A DNA stretch of 5,135 bases. Source: Alphaproteobacteria bacterium. Lineage in GTDB: Bacteria; Pseudomonadota; Alphaproteobacteria; Rhodobacterales; Rhodobacteraceae. Below, one piece after another: positions 1-5,135 of the stretch. Each line of letters opens with the position of its first letter. Positions within the stretch are counted from its first letter, which is position 1. The position numbers and the translations under genes were made by a program. The stretch lies in the NCBI GenBank assembly GCA_024279075.1, contig JAJRRX010000183.1, positions 1 to 5,135 of the forward strand, given 5' to 3'. The notes below the pieces were generated by a model that saw only the letters and a program-made list of their open reading frames with translations, was not told where the DNA came from and did not search any database.

Positions 1-53
1 AGGAAATCACCGGTTTCCTCGGCTGGCTCGACCGTACTTTGGAGAAAATCTGA
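1..53 (+). CDS. C-terminal end of upstream gene, probably iron-sulfur subunit of the same oxidoreductase (partial)
   Basis: An open frame enters from the left edge (first full codon at 3) and gives 16 residues, EITGFLGWLDRTLEKI, ending in TGA at 51-53. The stop shares its last base with the ATG of the next gene, the tight spacing expected inside an operon. DmsC/SoeC-type anchor genes normally follow the gene for the four-cluster ferredoxin-like subunit (DmsB/SoeB), so this tail is probably the end of that subunit. The identity comes from position only. The visible tail has no cysteine and no cluster motif, which is not unusual for the extreme C-terminus of such a protein. Confidence 0.6.
   Translation, partial: EITGFLGWLDRTLEKI
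41..44 (+). promoter_or_regulatory. Ribosome binding site for the anchor subunit gene
   Basis: GGAG lies 8 bases before the ATG at 53, inside the last codons of the upstream gene. It fixes this start and suggests translational coupling with the upstream subunit. Confidence 0.7.
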
Positions 54-928
54 TGCATCCAGCACCTTCTGTAATCGTATTCAGCACCATTTCAGGGCTT
101 GGCTTTGGCCTGATGCTGTTCATGGGCCTTGGCCTGCCGGATGTTAGCGGCTGGGTCGCGGCGTCTTTTGCCACAGTGGCCCTCGGGCTGGCGGTGATCG
201 GGCTTCTCGCCTCCACCTTCCACCTCGCCAACCCCAAAAACGCCATTTATGCCTTTAGCCAGTGGAAAACCTCGTGGCTATCGCGTGAGGGCATTTTGGC
301 GGTGCTGACGCTGTTTGTGTTTTTCATCTACGCCGTGCTTTGGGCGTTTATGGATATGCGCATTCCGGCCCTTGGTTATGTGGCCTCGCTGATGGCGATT
401 GGAACGGTGTTTACCACCTCGATGATCTACACCCAGATCAAGGCCGTGCCGCGTTGGCATGCGCCAACAACGCCGATCTTGTTTTTGCTCTATGCCGTTG
501 CTGGCGGGGCCTTGCTTTCCAACCAGATGACGGTGGCGCTTATCTTGCTTATCCTCATTGTCGCTGTGCAAATGCTGGCTTGGTTTCTGGGCGACGGGGC
601 CCTTGCGCGCTCTGGCTCCAGCATTGAATCGGCGACCGGCCTTGGCAACCTTGGCAAAGTGCGCTTGCTCGAAAAGCCGCATTCCGGTGAAAATTACCTG
701 CTACATGAAATGGTTTATGTGGTGGGTCGCCGCCACGCCGCCAAGCTGCGGGTGCTTTCGCTGATGTTGGTGGCGCTGCTGCCCGCCGTGTTGATCCTGC
801 TGACCGAGGTTAACCACGTGATTGTGGTTGTGATTCTGCTCTCACACCTCATCGGGCTGTTTGCCCAGCGCTGGCTGTTCTTTGCCCAAGCCGAGCATGT
901 GGTCGGGCTTTATTACGGCGCGCGCTAA
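53..928 (+). CDS. soeC: DmsC/SoeC-type membrane anchor subunit of a molybdopterin oxidoreductase (probable sulfite dehydrogenase SoeC)
   Basis: A 291-residue integral membrane protein of the DmsC/YnfH family. In the known complexes this subunit anchors a molybdopterin catalytic subunit and an iron-sulfur subunit to the cytoplasmic membrane and exchanges electrons with the quinone pool. The sequence shows about eight hydrophobic segments (roughly residues 7-27, 36-56, 80-100, 108-128, 140-156, 160-178, 235-251, 256-276), as expected for DmsC. Family landmarks are FHLANP near residues 56-61 and WLSREG near 75-80, followed by a long polar loop at about 180-230. Length matches the family. The gene overlaps the upstream one by one base and is followed by a strong hairpin, so it is the last gene of its operon. 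In Rhodobacterales-like genomes this anchor most often belongs to SoeABC, which oxidises sulfite from organosulfur catabolism. DMSO reductase or another DmsABC-like enzyme remains possible because the catalytic subunit is outside the window. The family is secure; the exact substrate is inferred. Confidence 0.85.
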   Translation: MHPAPSVIVFSTISGLGFGLMLFMGLGLPDVSGWVAASFATVALGLAVIGLLASTFHLANPKNAIYAFSQWKTSWLSREGILAVLTLFVFFIYAVLWAFMDMRIPALGYVASLMAIGTVFTTSMIYTQIKAVPRWHAPTTPILFLLYAVAGGALLSNQMTVALILLILIVAVQMLAWFLGDGALARSGSSIESATGLGNLGKVRLLEKPHSGENYLLHEMVYVVGRRHAAKLRVLSLMLVALLPAVLILLTEVNHVIVVVILLSHLIGLFAQRWLFFAQAEHVVGLYYGAR

Positions 929-946
929 GCTTAGGTTTACCCTTTT

Positions 947-976
947 AAAGGCCCTGCAGGAAACTGCGGGGCCTTT
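947..976 (+). terminator. Hairpin terminator between convergent genes
   Basis: Positions 947-959 pair with 964-976 in a 13-bp uninterrupted stem containing one T-G wobble, closed by a GAAA loop at 960-963. The loop is of GNRA type only when transcribed from the plus strand, favouring a role in ending the anchor-subunit operon. The 3' side runs into TTTATGTTT, a weak T tract. Read on the minus strand, the stem is followed by TTTAAAAGG, so it could also work for the convergent gene, whose stop codon (975-977) lies within the stem's end. A bidirectional terminator is the simplest reading. Confidence 0.8.
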
Positions 977-2180
977 ATGTTTGGGCCTCGGCCGCTGCAT
1001 CAATCTCGGTCGAAACCTTGGTGATGATATCATACACCGCCTGCCCGTCCTTCAGCTGCGAAAACGAAATCGCCCGCTTGGTTTTGGCGCCGGTTTTAGG
1101 GTCAAACCAGTCTTCCTCGCCAAAGGTCACTTCATCCGTCCGGCCTTTTAGCAGCAGGGGGCGGTAATGGGGCTTAATCGCATAGGTCAGCATATTGCGG
1201 CCCGCAAAAGCACGGGCCACAAAGGCGCGTTTATTCGTGAGCGCATAGCGCGTGGCCTTGCGCTTGCGGATATCCAGCAGCCAGATGCCAACCGCCATCC
1301 ACAGCCCCAGCAAAAACATAACAACCGCCAAACCGCCGATAATCAACGCCTCGGAGCTGCCACTGCCGGAGGACAGCGCCCGCACGGCCGCTGGACCGGC
1401 AAAATACATAATAAGCGCCCCGAGCACCGTGAAAACAATGCCGAATTTGGTTGGCCGCAGCCCTGTGCTTGGTGCCCCCTCCCATAACAGCTCTTCGCCC
1501 TCGAACAAAAAGTCCTGCCATGCCTCGCCGCTTTTGCCAGCCTTGGCGGCATCGGGCTTGGCCAGTTTGGCCCCGATCACCCCAAGCATGGTTTGGTAGG
1601 CCACCGCCCCATCAGGGATCAGCTCAAAGCCTTTATAGATATACTTGGTTGAATAGGTTGTCTGTTGTTTCTGCCGCCCTGCGCGAATGCCACTGCGATT
1701 ATGAATTTCCCGTTCGCGCTGCGCGACTTTTTTATAGTAAATGCTGGCGAATTCCGCGGGCACATAATCAAGATTCGTGGCCGCATCCAGCACCTCATCC
1801 TCGAATTTTTCTTTGCGGCCCTTCACCAGCGTTAACGCCCGTTTACTGGTAATGGCATAATGGGTTTTGCCCCGCTGCACCGCTTCAAAATAAAAACGGA
1901 AGCTCATCATATAAAGGCCAACCAGAAACCCGAACAACACAATGGCACCAAAAACGATCTTGAAGGCGATTGGCCCGTTGGCCACAATGCTATCTGGCGA
2001 GAAGGCCACAGACGCCATAAATGCCGTGATCAACATCGCCATGATGCCACCAAAAATCTTCCAGCCATCGCCGCGCCGCATATGAAAAGCGCCCGAAGGC
2101 CGCCCTTGCCAAAGGATCTTTTCGCCATCTTTCAGGAAGGGCACCCAAATATCGGAAGACGGCATGGTAAGGTCAGACAT
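975..2180 (-). CDS. Membrane protein with two tandem PH-like/transmembrane modules, function unknown
   Basis: A 401-residue protein starting at ATG 2180. A GGAG seven bases upstream supports this start over an in-frame TTG at 2204. It contains the same module twice. Module 1 has GEKILWQGRP at about residues 19-28, two hydrophobic segments at about 41-63 and 73-95, and HYAITSKRA at about 107-115. Module 2 has GEELLWEGAP at about 228-237, hydrophobic segments at about 246-262 and 279-302, and RYALTNKRA at about 311-319. The Y-A-(I/L)-T-(S/N)-K-R-A stretch resembles the core strand motif of bacterial PH-like domains (bPH_2 type), which commonly sit beside membrane helices. The halves are joined by a basic, polar region (about 150-190, Lys/Arg/Gln-rich) and a short Ala/Lys linker (about 208-218). 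Each module probably puts a small soluble domain on the cytoplasmic face. No catalytic motif is visible and no function is assigned. The gene is transcribed away from the desaturase gene and ends inside the shared hairpin at 947-976. Confidence 0.8.
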   Translation of the reverse strand: MSDLTMPSSDIWVPFLKDGEKILWQGRPSGAFHMRRGDGWKIFGGIMAMLITAFMASVAFSPDSIVANGPIAFKIVFGAIVLFGFLVGLYMMSFRFYFEAVQRGKTHYAITSKRALTLVKGRKEKFEDEVLDAATNLDYVPAEFASIYYKKVAQREREIHNRSGIRAGRQKQQTTYSTKYIYKGFELIPDGAVAYQTMLGVIGAKLAKPDAAKAGKSGEAWQDFLFEGEELLWEGAPSTGLRPTKFGIVFTVLGALIMYFAGPAAVRALSSGSGSSEALIIGGLAVVMFLLGLWMAVGIWLLDIRKRKATRYALTNKRAFVARAFAGRNMLTYAIKPHYRPLLLKGRTDEVTFGEEDWFDPKTGAKTKRAISFSQLKDGQAVYDIITKVSTEIDAAAEAQT

Positions 2181-2187
2181 TTTGGAA

Positions 2188-2191
2188 CTCC
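2188..2191 (-). promoter_or_regulatory. Ribosome binding site deciding the start of the PH-like gene
   Basis: On the minus strand GGAG lies seven bases before the ATG at 2180. The longer in-frame start, TTG at 2204, lies upstream of this site and has no comparable site of its own nearby, so the ATG at 2180 is preferred. Confidence 0.7.
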
Positions 2192-2337
2192 GGTAAAAAT
2201 CCAATTTTTTTCACATCTTAGAGTCACTATCAAGACATATTTTCAACCAATACCTGTATGACCGCCTTTTTTTCTCCACCCCCACGAGCGCCTTGGGATA
2301 TTGCGGGGCAAAACGACCTCATTTCAGCGCGGCACGA

Positions 2338-2366
2338 TTGACATTTCCTGCATAAACAGGCATCCA
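2338..2366 (+). promoter_or_regulatory. Candidate promoter for the desaturase gene
   Basis: A perfect -35 hexamer TTGACA (2338-2343) lies about 110 bases before the desaturase start. With the usual 17-bp spacer the -10 position would be CATCCA (2361-2366), a poor match to TATAAT, so only the -35 half is persuasive. The spacer contains the small inverted repeat CCTG-N6-CAGG (2347-2360). Confidence 0.3.
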
Positions 2367-2370
2367 TTTG

Positions 2371-2378
2371 TTAACCAT
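2371..2378 (+). promoter_or_regulatory. Possible CtrA-type half site TTAACCAT
   Basis: The exact octamer TTAACCAT occurs in the divergent intergenic region. This octamer is known as a half-site-like motif of the cell-cycle regulator CtrA in Caulobacter, and CtrA is conserved in Rhodobacterales. The full TTAA-N7-TTAA site is not present. The octamer also overlaps an inverted repeat (AACCA at 2373-2377, TGGTT at 2383-2387), so another regulator could bind here. A single octamer could occur by chance. Confidence 0.25.
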
Positions 2379-2387
2379 CTTGTGGTT
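2373..2387. repeat. Short inverted repeat AACCA-N5-TGGTT, possible operator
   Basis: AACCA (2373-2377) and TGGTT (2383-2387) form a perfect 5-bp dyad with a 5-bp spacer. It lies 64-79 bases before the desaturase start and downstream of the TTGACA element. Its size and position fit a dimeric regulator's operator, but the arms are short. Confidence 0.3.
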
Positions 2388-2451
2388 CAATCTGTAACGT
2401 AACACTTCGGCGTTGCTTCCAAACACTAAAACGAAAAGCAGTTCACCCCAG

Positions 2452-3471
2452 ATGCCAACATCCCAATCGCAACCCGAATCCGCCCGTAACTGGGTGCGCG
2501 TTCTTGCCAAATATCGTGAACCAAACCTTACACGGTCCATTTTCGAGCTCGCCGTCAGCTTTATCCCGTTTCTCACCATCGCGGTGCTGGCATGGCTTTC
2601 GCTCTCCGTCAGCTATTGGCTGACCTTTGCGCTTTCCTTGATTAACGGGTTCTTTCTGGTGCGGATGTTTATCATCCAGCATGATTGCGGCCATGGCAGC
2701 TTCTTTGGCAATCGCCACGCCAATAACTGGGTCGGGCGGACCATTGGTGTGTTTACCCTGACACCTTACAAGGTGTGGCGGCGCAGTCATTCTATTCATC
2801 ATTCCGCCTCGGGCAACCTTGATAAACGCGGCATTGGCGATGTCTACACCCTAACCGTAGCCGAGTTCGAAGCCCTACCCCGCTTTAAGCGCATTGCTTA
2901 CCGTGTTTATCGCCATCCTGTTTTCATGTTCGGCTTTGCGCCGGCGCTTCTGTTTATGGTGCAAAACCGCGTGCCGCTCAGCATGATGCGCTCGTGGGAA
3001 TACTGGATGAGCGCGATGGGCACCAATGCAATGATCGCAATAATGATCGGGGTGATGCTATGGTTTGGCGGGCTGCCCGCGCTCCTGCTCATCTTCCTCC
3101 CCACACTGCTGATGGCGGCAACCCTCGGCGTATGGCTGTTTTACGTGCAGCACCAGTTTGAAAACGCCCAGTGGGACCATACCGAGAAATGGGAACTGCA
3201 CGAAGCCGCCTTGATGGGCAGCTCTTACTATGTGCTCCCCGGCGTGCTGCGTTGGTTTAGCGGCAATATCGGCATTCACCATGTGCATCACCTTTATAGC
3301 CGCATCCCGTTTTATCGGCTGATGGAAGTTGTGCGCGAGCATAGCGTGTTGGAAAACCTCAACCGGATGACCATTCGCCAAAGCCTGAAAAGCGCGCAAA
3401 TGCACCTGTGGGATGAAGGCAGCCGCAAGCTGGTTTCCTTCCGCCAAGCCCGCCAGCTGCGCTTAGCTTAG
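2452..3471 (+). CDS. Membrane fatty acid desaturase (DesA / delta-12-like)
   Basis: A 339-residue di-iron membrane desaturase. Enzymes of this family introduce a cis double bond into fatty acyl chains of membrane lipids, using oxygen and an electron donor. All three histidine boxes are intact: HDCGH at about residues 77-81, HSIHH at about 113-117 within a WRRSH context, and HHVHH at about 276-280. YVQHQFE at about 231-237 and a GNLDKRG stretch after box 2 are typical of the DesA/delta-12 branch. Hydrophobic segments at about 31-54, 55-75, 157-171, 192-206 and 208-230 give the usual two-hairpin topology with the boxes facing the cytoplasm. The ATG at 2452 is chosen because an upstream in-frame TTG (2413) has no ribosome site. 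The ATG itself has only a weak purine stretch (GAAAAG, 13 bases upstream), so translation may be modest or the transcript nearly leaderless. Double-bond position and acyl substrate cannot be read from the sequence. The stop overlaps the convergent permease gene by 9 bp. Confidence 0.9.
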   Translation: MPTSQSQPESARNWVRVLAKYREPNLTRSIFELAVSFIPFLTIAVLAWLSLSVSYWLTFALSLINGFFLVRMFIIQHDCGHGSFFGNRHANNWVGRTIGVFTLTPYKVWRRSHSIHHSASGNLDKRGIGDVYTLTVAEFEALPRFKRIAYRVYRHPVFMFGFAPALLFMVQNRVPLSMMRSWEYWMSAMGTNAMIAIMIGVMLWFGGLPALLLIFLPTLLMAATLGVWLFYVQHQFENAQWDHTEKWELHEAALMGSSYYVLPGVLRWFSGNIGIHHVHHLYSRIPFYRLMEVVREHSVLENLNRMTIRQSLKSAQMHLWDEGSRKLVSFRQARQLRLA

Positions 3472-3963
3472 CGGCATAAATCGCAGCGCCAACAAGGTAA
3501 GCCCGCCCGCGATCAGCGGCAAAATGAGCGATACCCCAACCCGCAGCATCGTTAGCTGCCAGCCATAAAACCCCGCCTCTAGCGGAATCCGCAGCACCGA
3601 AAGCGTGGCGAGCGAGGTAGCGTAGGTCATTAACACTGCCACCCCAACGCCTGATTTATATAGCCCTGCAATGATCGGCAGGCCCACAATGCTGCCCCCT
3701 GGGGTGATAATGCCGGCGATCCACGCCAGCCCGATGCCCTTCCAGCCCGCTGAATCCGAGAGCCAGTTTTCCACCAAGCCCTTGGGCAGCAGCACTTGGG
3801 TAAAGCCCGCCAACATCATGGCAATAATCAGTATCGGCATAAACCCGAGCAGCTGCTTGCCCGAAGTTTGCATCCCCGCCTTAAATGCGCCCTCCCCTTG
3901 CCAAACCGCCAGCGCCATCAGGATCAGGAGAAACCCCGCCATGCCAATCGCAGTTGCTTTCAT
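3463..3963 (-). CDS. Half-size permease, UPF0718/ArsP-like family
   Basis: A 166-residue, very hydrophobic protein with about five membrane segments (roughly residues 5-21, 39-59, 76-100, 106-124, 135-160). The loop ITPGGSIVGLPIIAGLY (about 86-102), followed by a helix with TYATSL, matches the pattern of the predicted-permease family that includes YraQ/UPF0718 and ArsP. In those proteins a similar re-entrant motif usually carries cysteines (CSCG type) and the protein is about twice as long. This one is a single half and has no cysteine at all, so thiol-based metalloid handling as in ArsP is unlikely. It would presumably work as a dimer. The start overlaps the stop of the upstream phosphotransferase gene by ATGA (3960-3963) and has AGGGAG seven bases before the ATG. 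The two are therefore co-transcribed and probably translationally coupled. Substrate unknown. Confidence 0.75.
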   Translation of the reverse strand: MKATAIGMAGFLLILMALAVWQGEGAFKAGMQTSGKQLLGFMPILIIAMMLAGFTQVLLPKGLVENWLSDSAGWKGIGLAWIAGIITPGGSIVGLPIIAGLYKSGVGVAVLMTYATSLATLSVLRIPLEAGFYGWQLTMLRVGVSLILPLIAGGLTLLALRFMPLS

Positions 3964-5135
3964 GATGCAACTCCCTTGATGATTTCCACATAGCCCGCCT
4001 CGCCATTCACCCGCAACCGATCGCCGGTTTTGATGCGCCGCGTCGCCTCAGGCACCCCGACTACCGCCGGAATGCCATATTCCCGCGCCACCACCGAGCC
4101 ATGGGTCATCAGGCCACCCACTTCTGTTACCAGCGCCGAGGCGTTTACGAAAAGCGGGGTCCAACCCGGGTCTGTGAATGGCGCCACAAGGATTTCGCCG
4201 GGAATGAGCGTTTCGGTGGCAGGGTCTTTCACCACCCGCGCAGTGCCCTCATAGATGCCCGCCGAAACGGGGCTGCCAATCAGCGCCCCCTCTGGTGCGC
4301 CTTCAACTGAAAGATTAGGGCGCGGGATTTCCCCCTCACTCGTCACCACCCTCGGCGGGGTGCGCTTGGCATTGATAGCAAATTCTGCACGGCGAGCAGT
4401 GATCGCTTCTTGCATCGGTGTGCCTGCGCCCAGCGCGGCTTTTATCTCAGGTATCGTCAGAAACCAGATGTCCTCTGGCCTGTCCAAAACACCCTTTGCC
4501 GCCAAACTTTGGCCAATATCCACCAACACCGTTTTCACCTCTGCCAACACTTGTATCATCAAAAACTTATGATGCTCCCGCAGCGCTCCAAGGTTCCGCG
4601 CCACCTTAATTAGCCGCTTAACTATGGGGCGCTTTAGCCCCCGCGCCCAGCCTTTTAGGTGCTTAGACACCTCTACCGCCGCGATGTCGCTCTTGCGGGT
4701 CAGCTCGTTATAATGCCGCCGATGTTCGCCCGCTTTATCATGCGCTGTCATCCCGATGACCATTTGCAGCAGCGAAGCGGGGTCTTCCCGCCAACGCGGG
4801 CGGCGGGCATCTATTTCCGAAAGGCCCCGCGCACCGTATTTCGCCAAAAAATCCTGCCATGCAGTCAAAAATTCGGTGCCCTTCGCGGCCTCCAGGCCTT
4901 GGTCACTTACCTGCGCCAAAAGCGCTTCGGATTTGCGCAATTCATCAGCCAAATCACCAATGGTGAGGTTCATCTCGGTCACCACATTGCCCACCAGCCC
5001 GCGCTCCAAATCATTAAGCCGCTCACTATTTTCTGGCCCTGCCAATTTCCGCAGCAGCCGTTGGCCCGCCAGCCCTGCCGCCATGCGCGGGGCAAACTTT
5101 CCCGCAGCGGGCAACACGCCGCGTAGCGCTGTCAG
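3960..5135 (-). CDS. PEP-utilizing / rifampicin phosphotransferase-like enzyme, C-terminal 391 residues (partial)
   Basis: The frame is open to the right edge, so the N-terminus lies outside the window. A GTG at 5117 is not needed as a start. The visible part ends with the swivelling phosphohistidine domain of PEP synthase, PPDK and rifampicin phosphotransferase (RPH). GEILVAPFTDPGW is followed by the catalytic-loop motif GGLMTHGSVVAREYGIPAVV, with the phosphate-carrying His encoded at 4101-4103, 46 residues from the end. RPH proteins have a similarly short tail after this His. Upstream features match the RPH middle domain rather than classical PEP synthase: NVVTEMNLT, KYGARGLSEIDARRPRWRED, and REHHKFLMIQ followed by DRPEDIWFLT. 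RPH enzymes take the beta-phosphate of ATP through an N-terminal ATP-grasp domain and the swivelling His to a hydroxyl on rifamycin. For environmental homologues the acceptor is usually unknown. The missing N-terminus should carry the ATP-grasp domain. Transcribed with the downstream permease. Family is clear; substrate is not. Confidence 0.85.
   Translation of the reverse strand: MTALRGVLPAAGKFAPRMAAGLAGQRLLRKLAGPENSERLNDLERGLVGNVVTEMNLTIGDLADELRKSEALLAQVSDQGLEAAKGTEFLTAWQDFLAKYGARGLSEIDARRPRWREDPASLLQMVIGMTAHDKAGEHRRHYNELTRKSDIAAVEVSKHLKGWARGLKRPIVKRLIKVARNLGALREHHKFLMIQVLAEVKTVLVDIGQSLAAKGVLDRPEDIWFLTIPEIKAALGAGTPMQEAITARRAEFAINAKRTPPRVVTSEGEIPRPNLSVEGAPEGALIGSPVSAGIYEGTARVVKDPATETLIPGEILVAPFTDPGWTPLFVNASALVTEVGGLMTHGSVVAREYGIPAVVGVPEATRRIKTGDRLRVNGEAGYVEIIKGVAS
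3971..3976 (-). promoter_or_regulatory. Ribosome binding site for the permease gene
   Basis: AGGGAG on the minus strand, seven bases before the ATG at 3963, lies inside the last codons of the upstream phosphotransferase gene. It is a strong match and supports coupled translation of the pair. Confidence 0.75.

Larger units (their letters stand above)
2181..2451. promoter_or_regulatory. Divergent intergenic region between PH-like gene and desaturase gene
   Basis: A 271-bp non-coding stretch separates two divergently transcribed genes and must carry both promoters. It is more AT-rich than its surroundings, especially 2195-2275, which has several A/T runs. The half nearer the desaturase holds a TTGACA hexamer, the octamer TTAACCAT, a 5-bp inverted repeat and a tandem GTAAC-GTAAC (2394-2403). 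For the minus-strand gene, a TTGAAA-like hexamer lies in the complement of about 2250-2255, but no convincing partner -10 box is seen. No tRNA, riboswitch or small ORF is convincing here. Confidence 0.6.

Noticed and set aside
811..818. A second TTAACCA-like motif (TTAACCAC)
   Set aside because: It lies inside the anchor-subunit coding region and encodes part of a normal protein segment, so it is probably chance.
2181..2204. An in-frame TTG at 2204 giving eight extra residues to the PH-like protein
   Set aside because: The GGAG ribosome site lies between this TTG and the ATG at 2180, correctly spaced for the ATG. The extension would cover the site.
1167..2261. Plus-strand open frames opposite the PH-like gene
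   Set aside because: Their compositions (rich in Pro, Arg, His, Ser) are typical of antisense translation. None has a ribosome site or recognisable domain.
2413..2451. TTG start at 2413 for the desaturase
   Set aside because: No ribosome site precedes it, and the added 13 residues are polar and low in complexity. The ATG at 2452 gives the usual family length.
3456..3487. Inverted repeat GCTGCG / CGCAGC around the convergent stops as a terminator
   Set aside because: The stem is only 6 bp with a loop of about 20 bases and no T tract. It lies largely within coding sequence of both genes.
5115..5117. GTG at 5117 as the start of the phosphotransferase
   Set aside because: The frame stays open to the window edge and the visible protein begins in the middle of the RPH-like architecture, so this is an internal valine.
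4030..5126. Several plus-strand open frames opposite the phosphotransferase, up to 155 codons
   Set aside because: They are antisense shadows in a GC-rich gene: no ribosome sites, no recognisable motifs, and the minus-strand frame has clear family motifs throughout.

Overview
The window is about 5.1 kb of moderately GC-rich, densely coding bacterial DNA. It most resembles a chromosomal segment of an alphaproteobacterium of the Rhodobacterales/Roseobacter type. That rests on protein style and gene content: a SoeC/DmsC-type anchor, a bacterial PH-like membrane protein, a DesA-type desaturase and a compact permease. It is inference, because no rRNA or marker gene is present. I see no tRNA, rRNA, insertion sequence, CRISPR array or phage gene.

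Layout, left to right. (1) Positions 1-53 hold the last codons of a plus-strand gene. Its stop shares one base with the start of a DmsC/NrfD-type eight-helix membrane anchor subunit (53-928, probably soeC). The pair looks like the end of an operon for a three-subunit molybdopterin oxidoreductase, most likely the cytoplasmic-side sulfite dehydrogenase SoeABC. (2) A 13-bp hairpin with a GAAA loop (947-976) ends that operon and also faces the convergent gene. (3) Minus strand 975-2180 is a 401-residue membrane protein made of two copies of one module: a GE-x-LLW-x-G motif, two membrane helices, and a Y-A-(I/L)-T-x-KRA motif of bacterial PH-like domains. (4) A 271-bp divergent intergenic region (2181-2451) carries a TTGACA element, an exact CtrA-type octamer TTAACCAT and a short inverted repeat. 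(5) Plus strand 2452-3471 is a membrane fatty acid desaturase with all three histidine boxes. (6) Minus strand 3960-5135 and 3463-3963 form a two-gene operon. The first is the C-terminal part of a rifampicin-phosphotransferase/PEP-synthase-like phosphotransferase, whose N-terminus lies beyond the window. The second is a half-size, cysteine-free permease related to the UPF0718/ArsP group, coupled to it by an ATGA overlap. The permease and desaturase genes converge and overlap by 9 bp.

How the genes work together: three functional blocks sit side by side. They are respiratory sulfur oxidation (incomplete), membrane or lipid functions (PH-like protein and desaturase, divergently arranged), and a phosphotransferase-permease pair of unknown substrate. 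Most of the window is ordinary core-type genome. The less understood parts are the duplicated PH-like protein and the phosphotransferase-permease pair.
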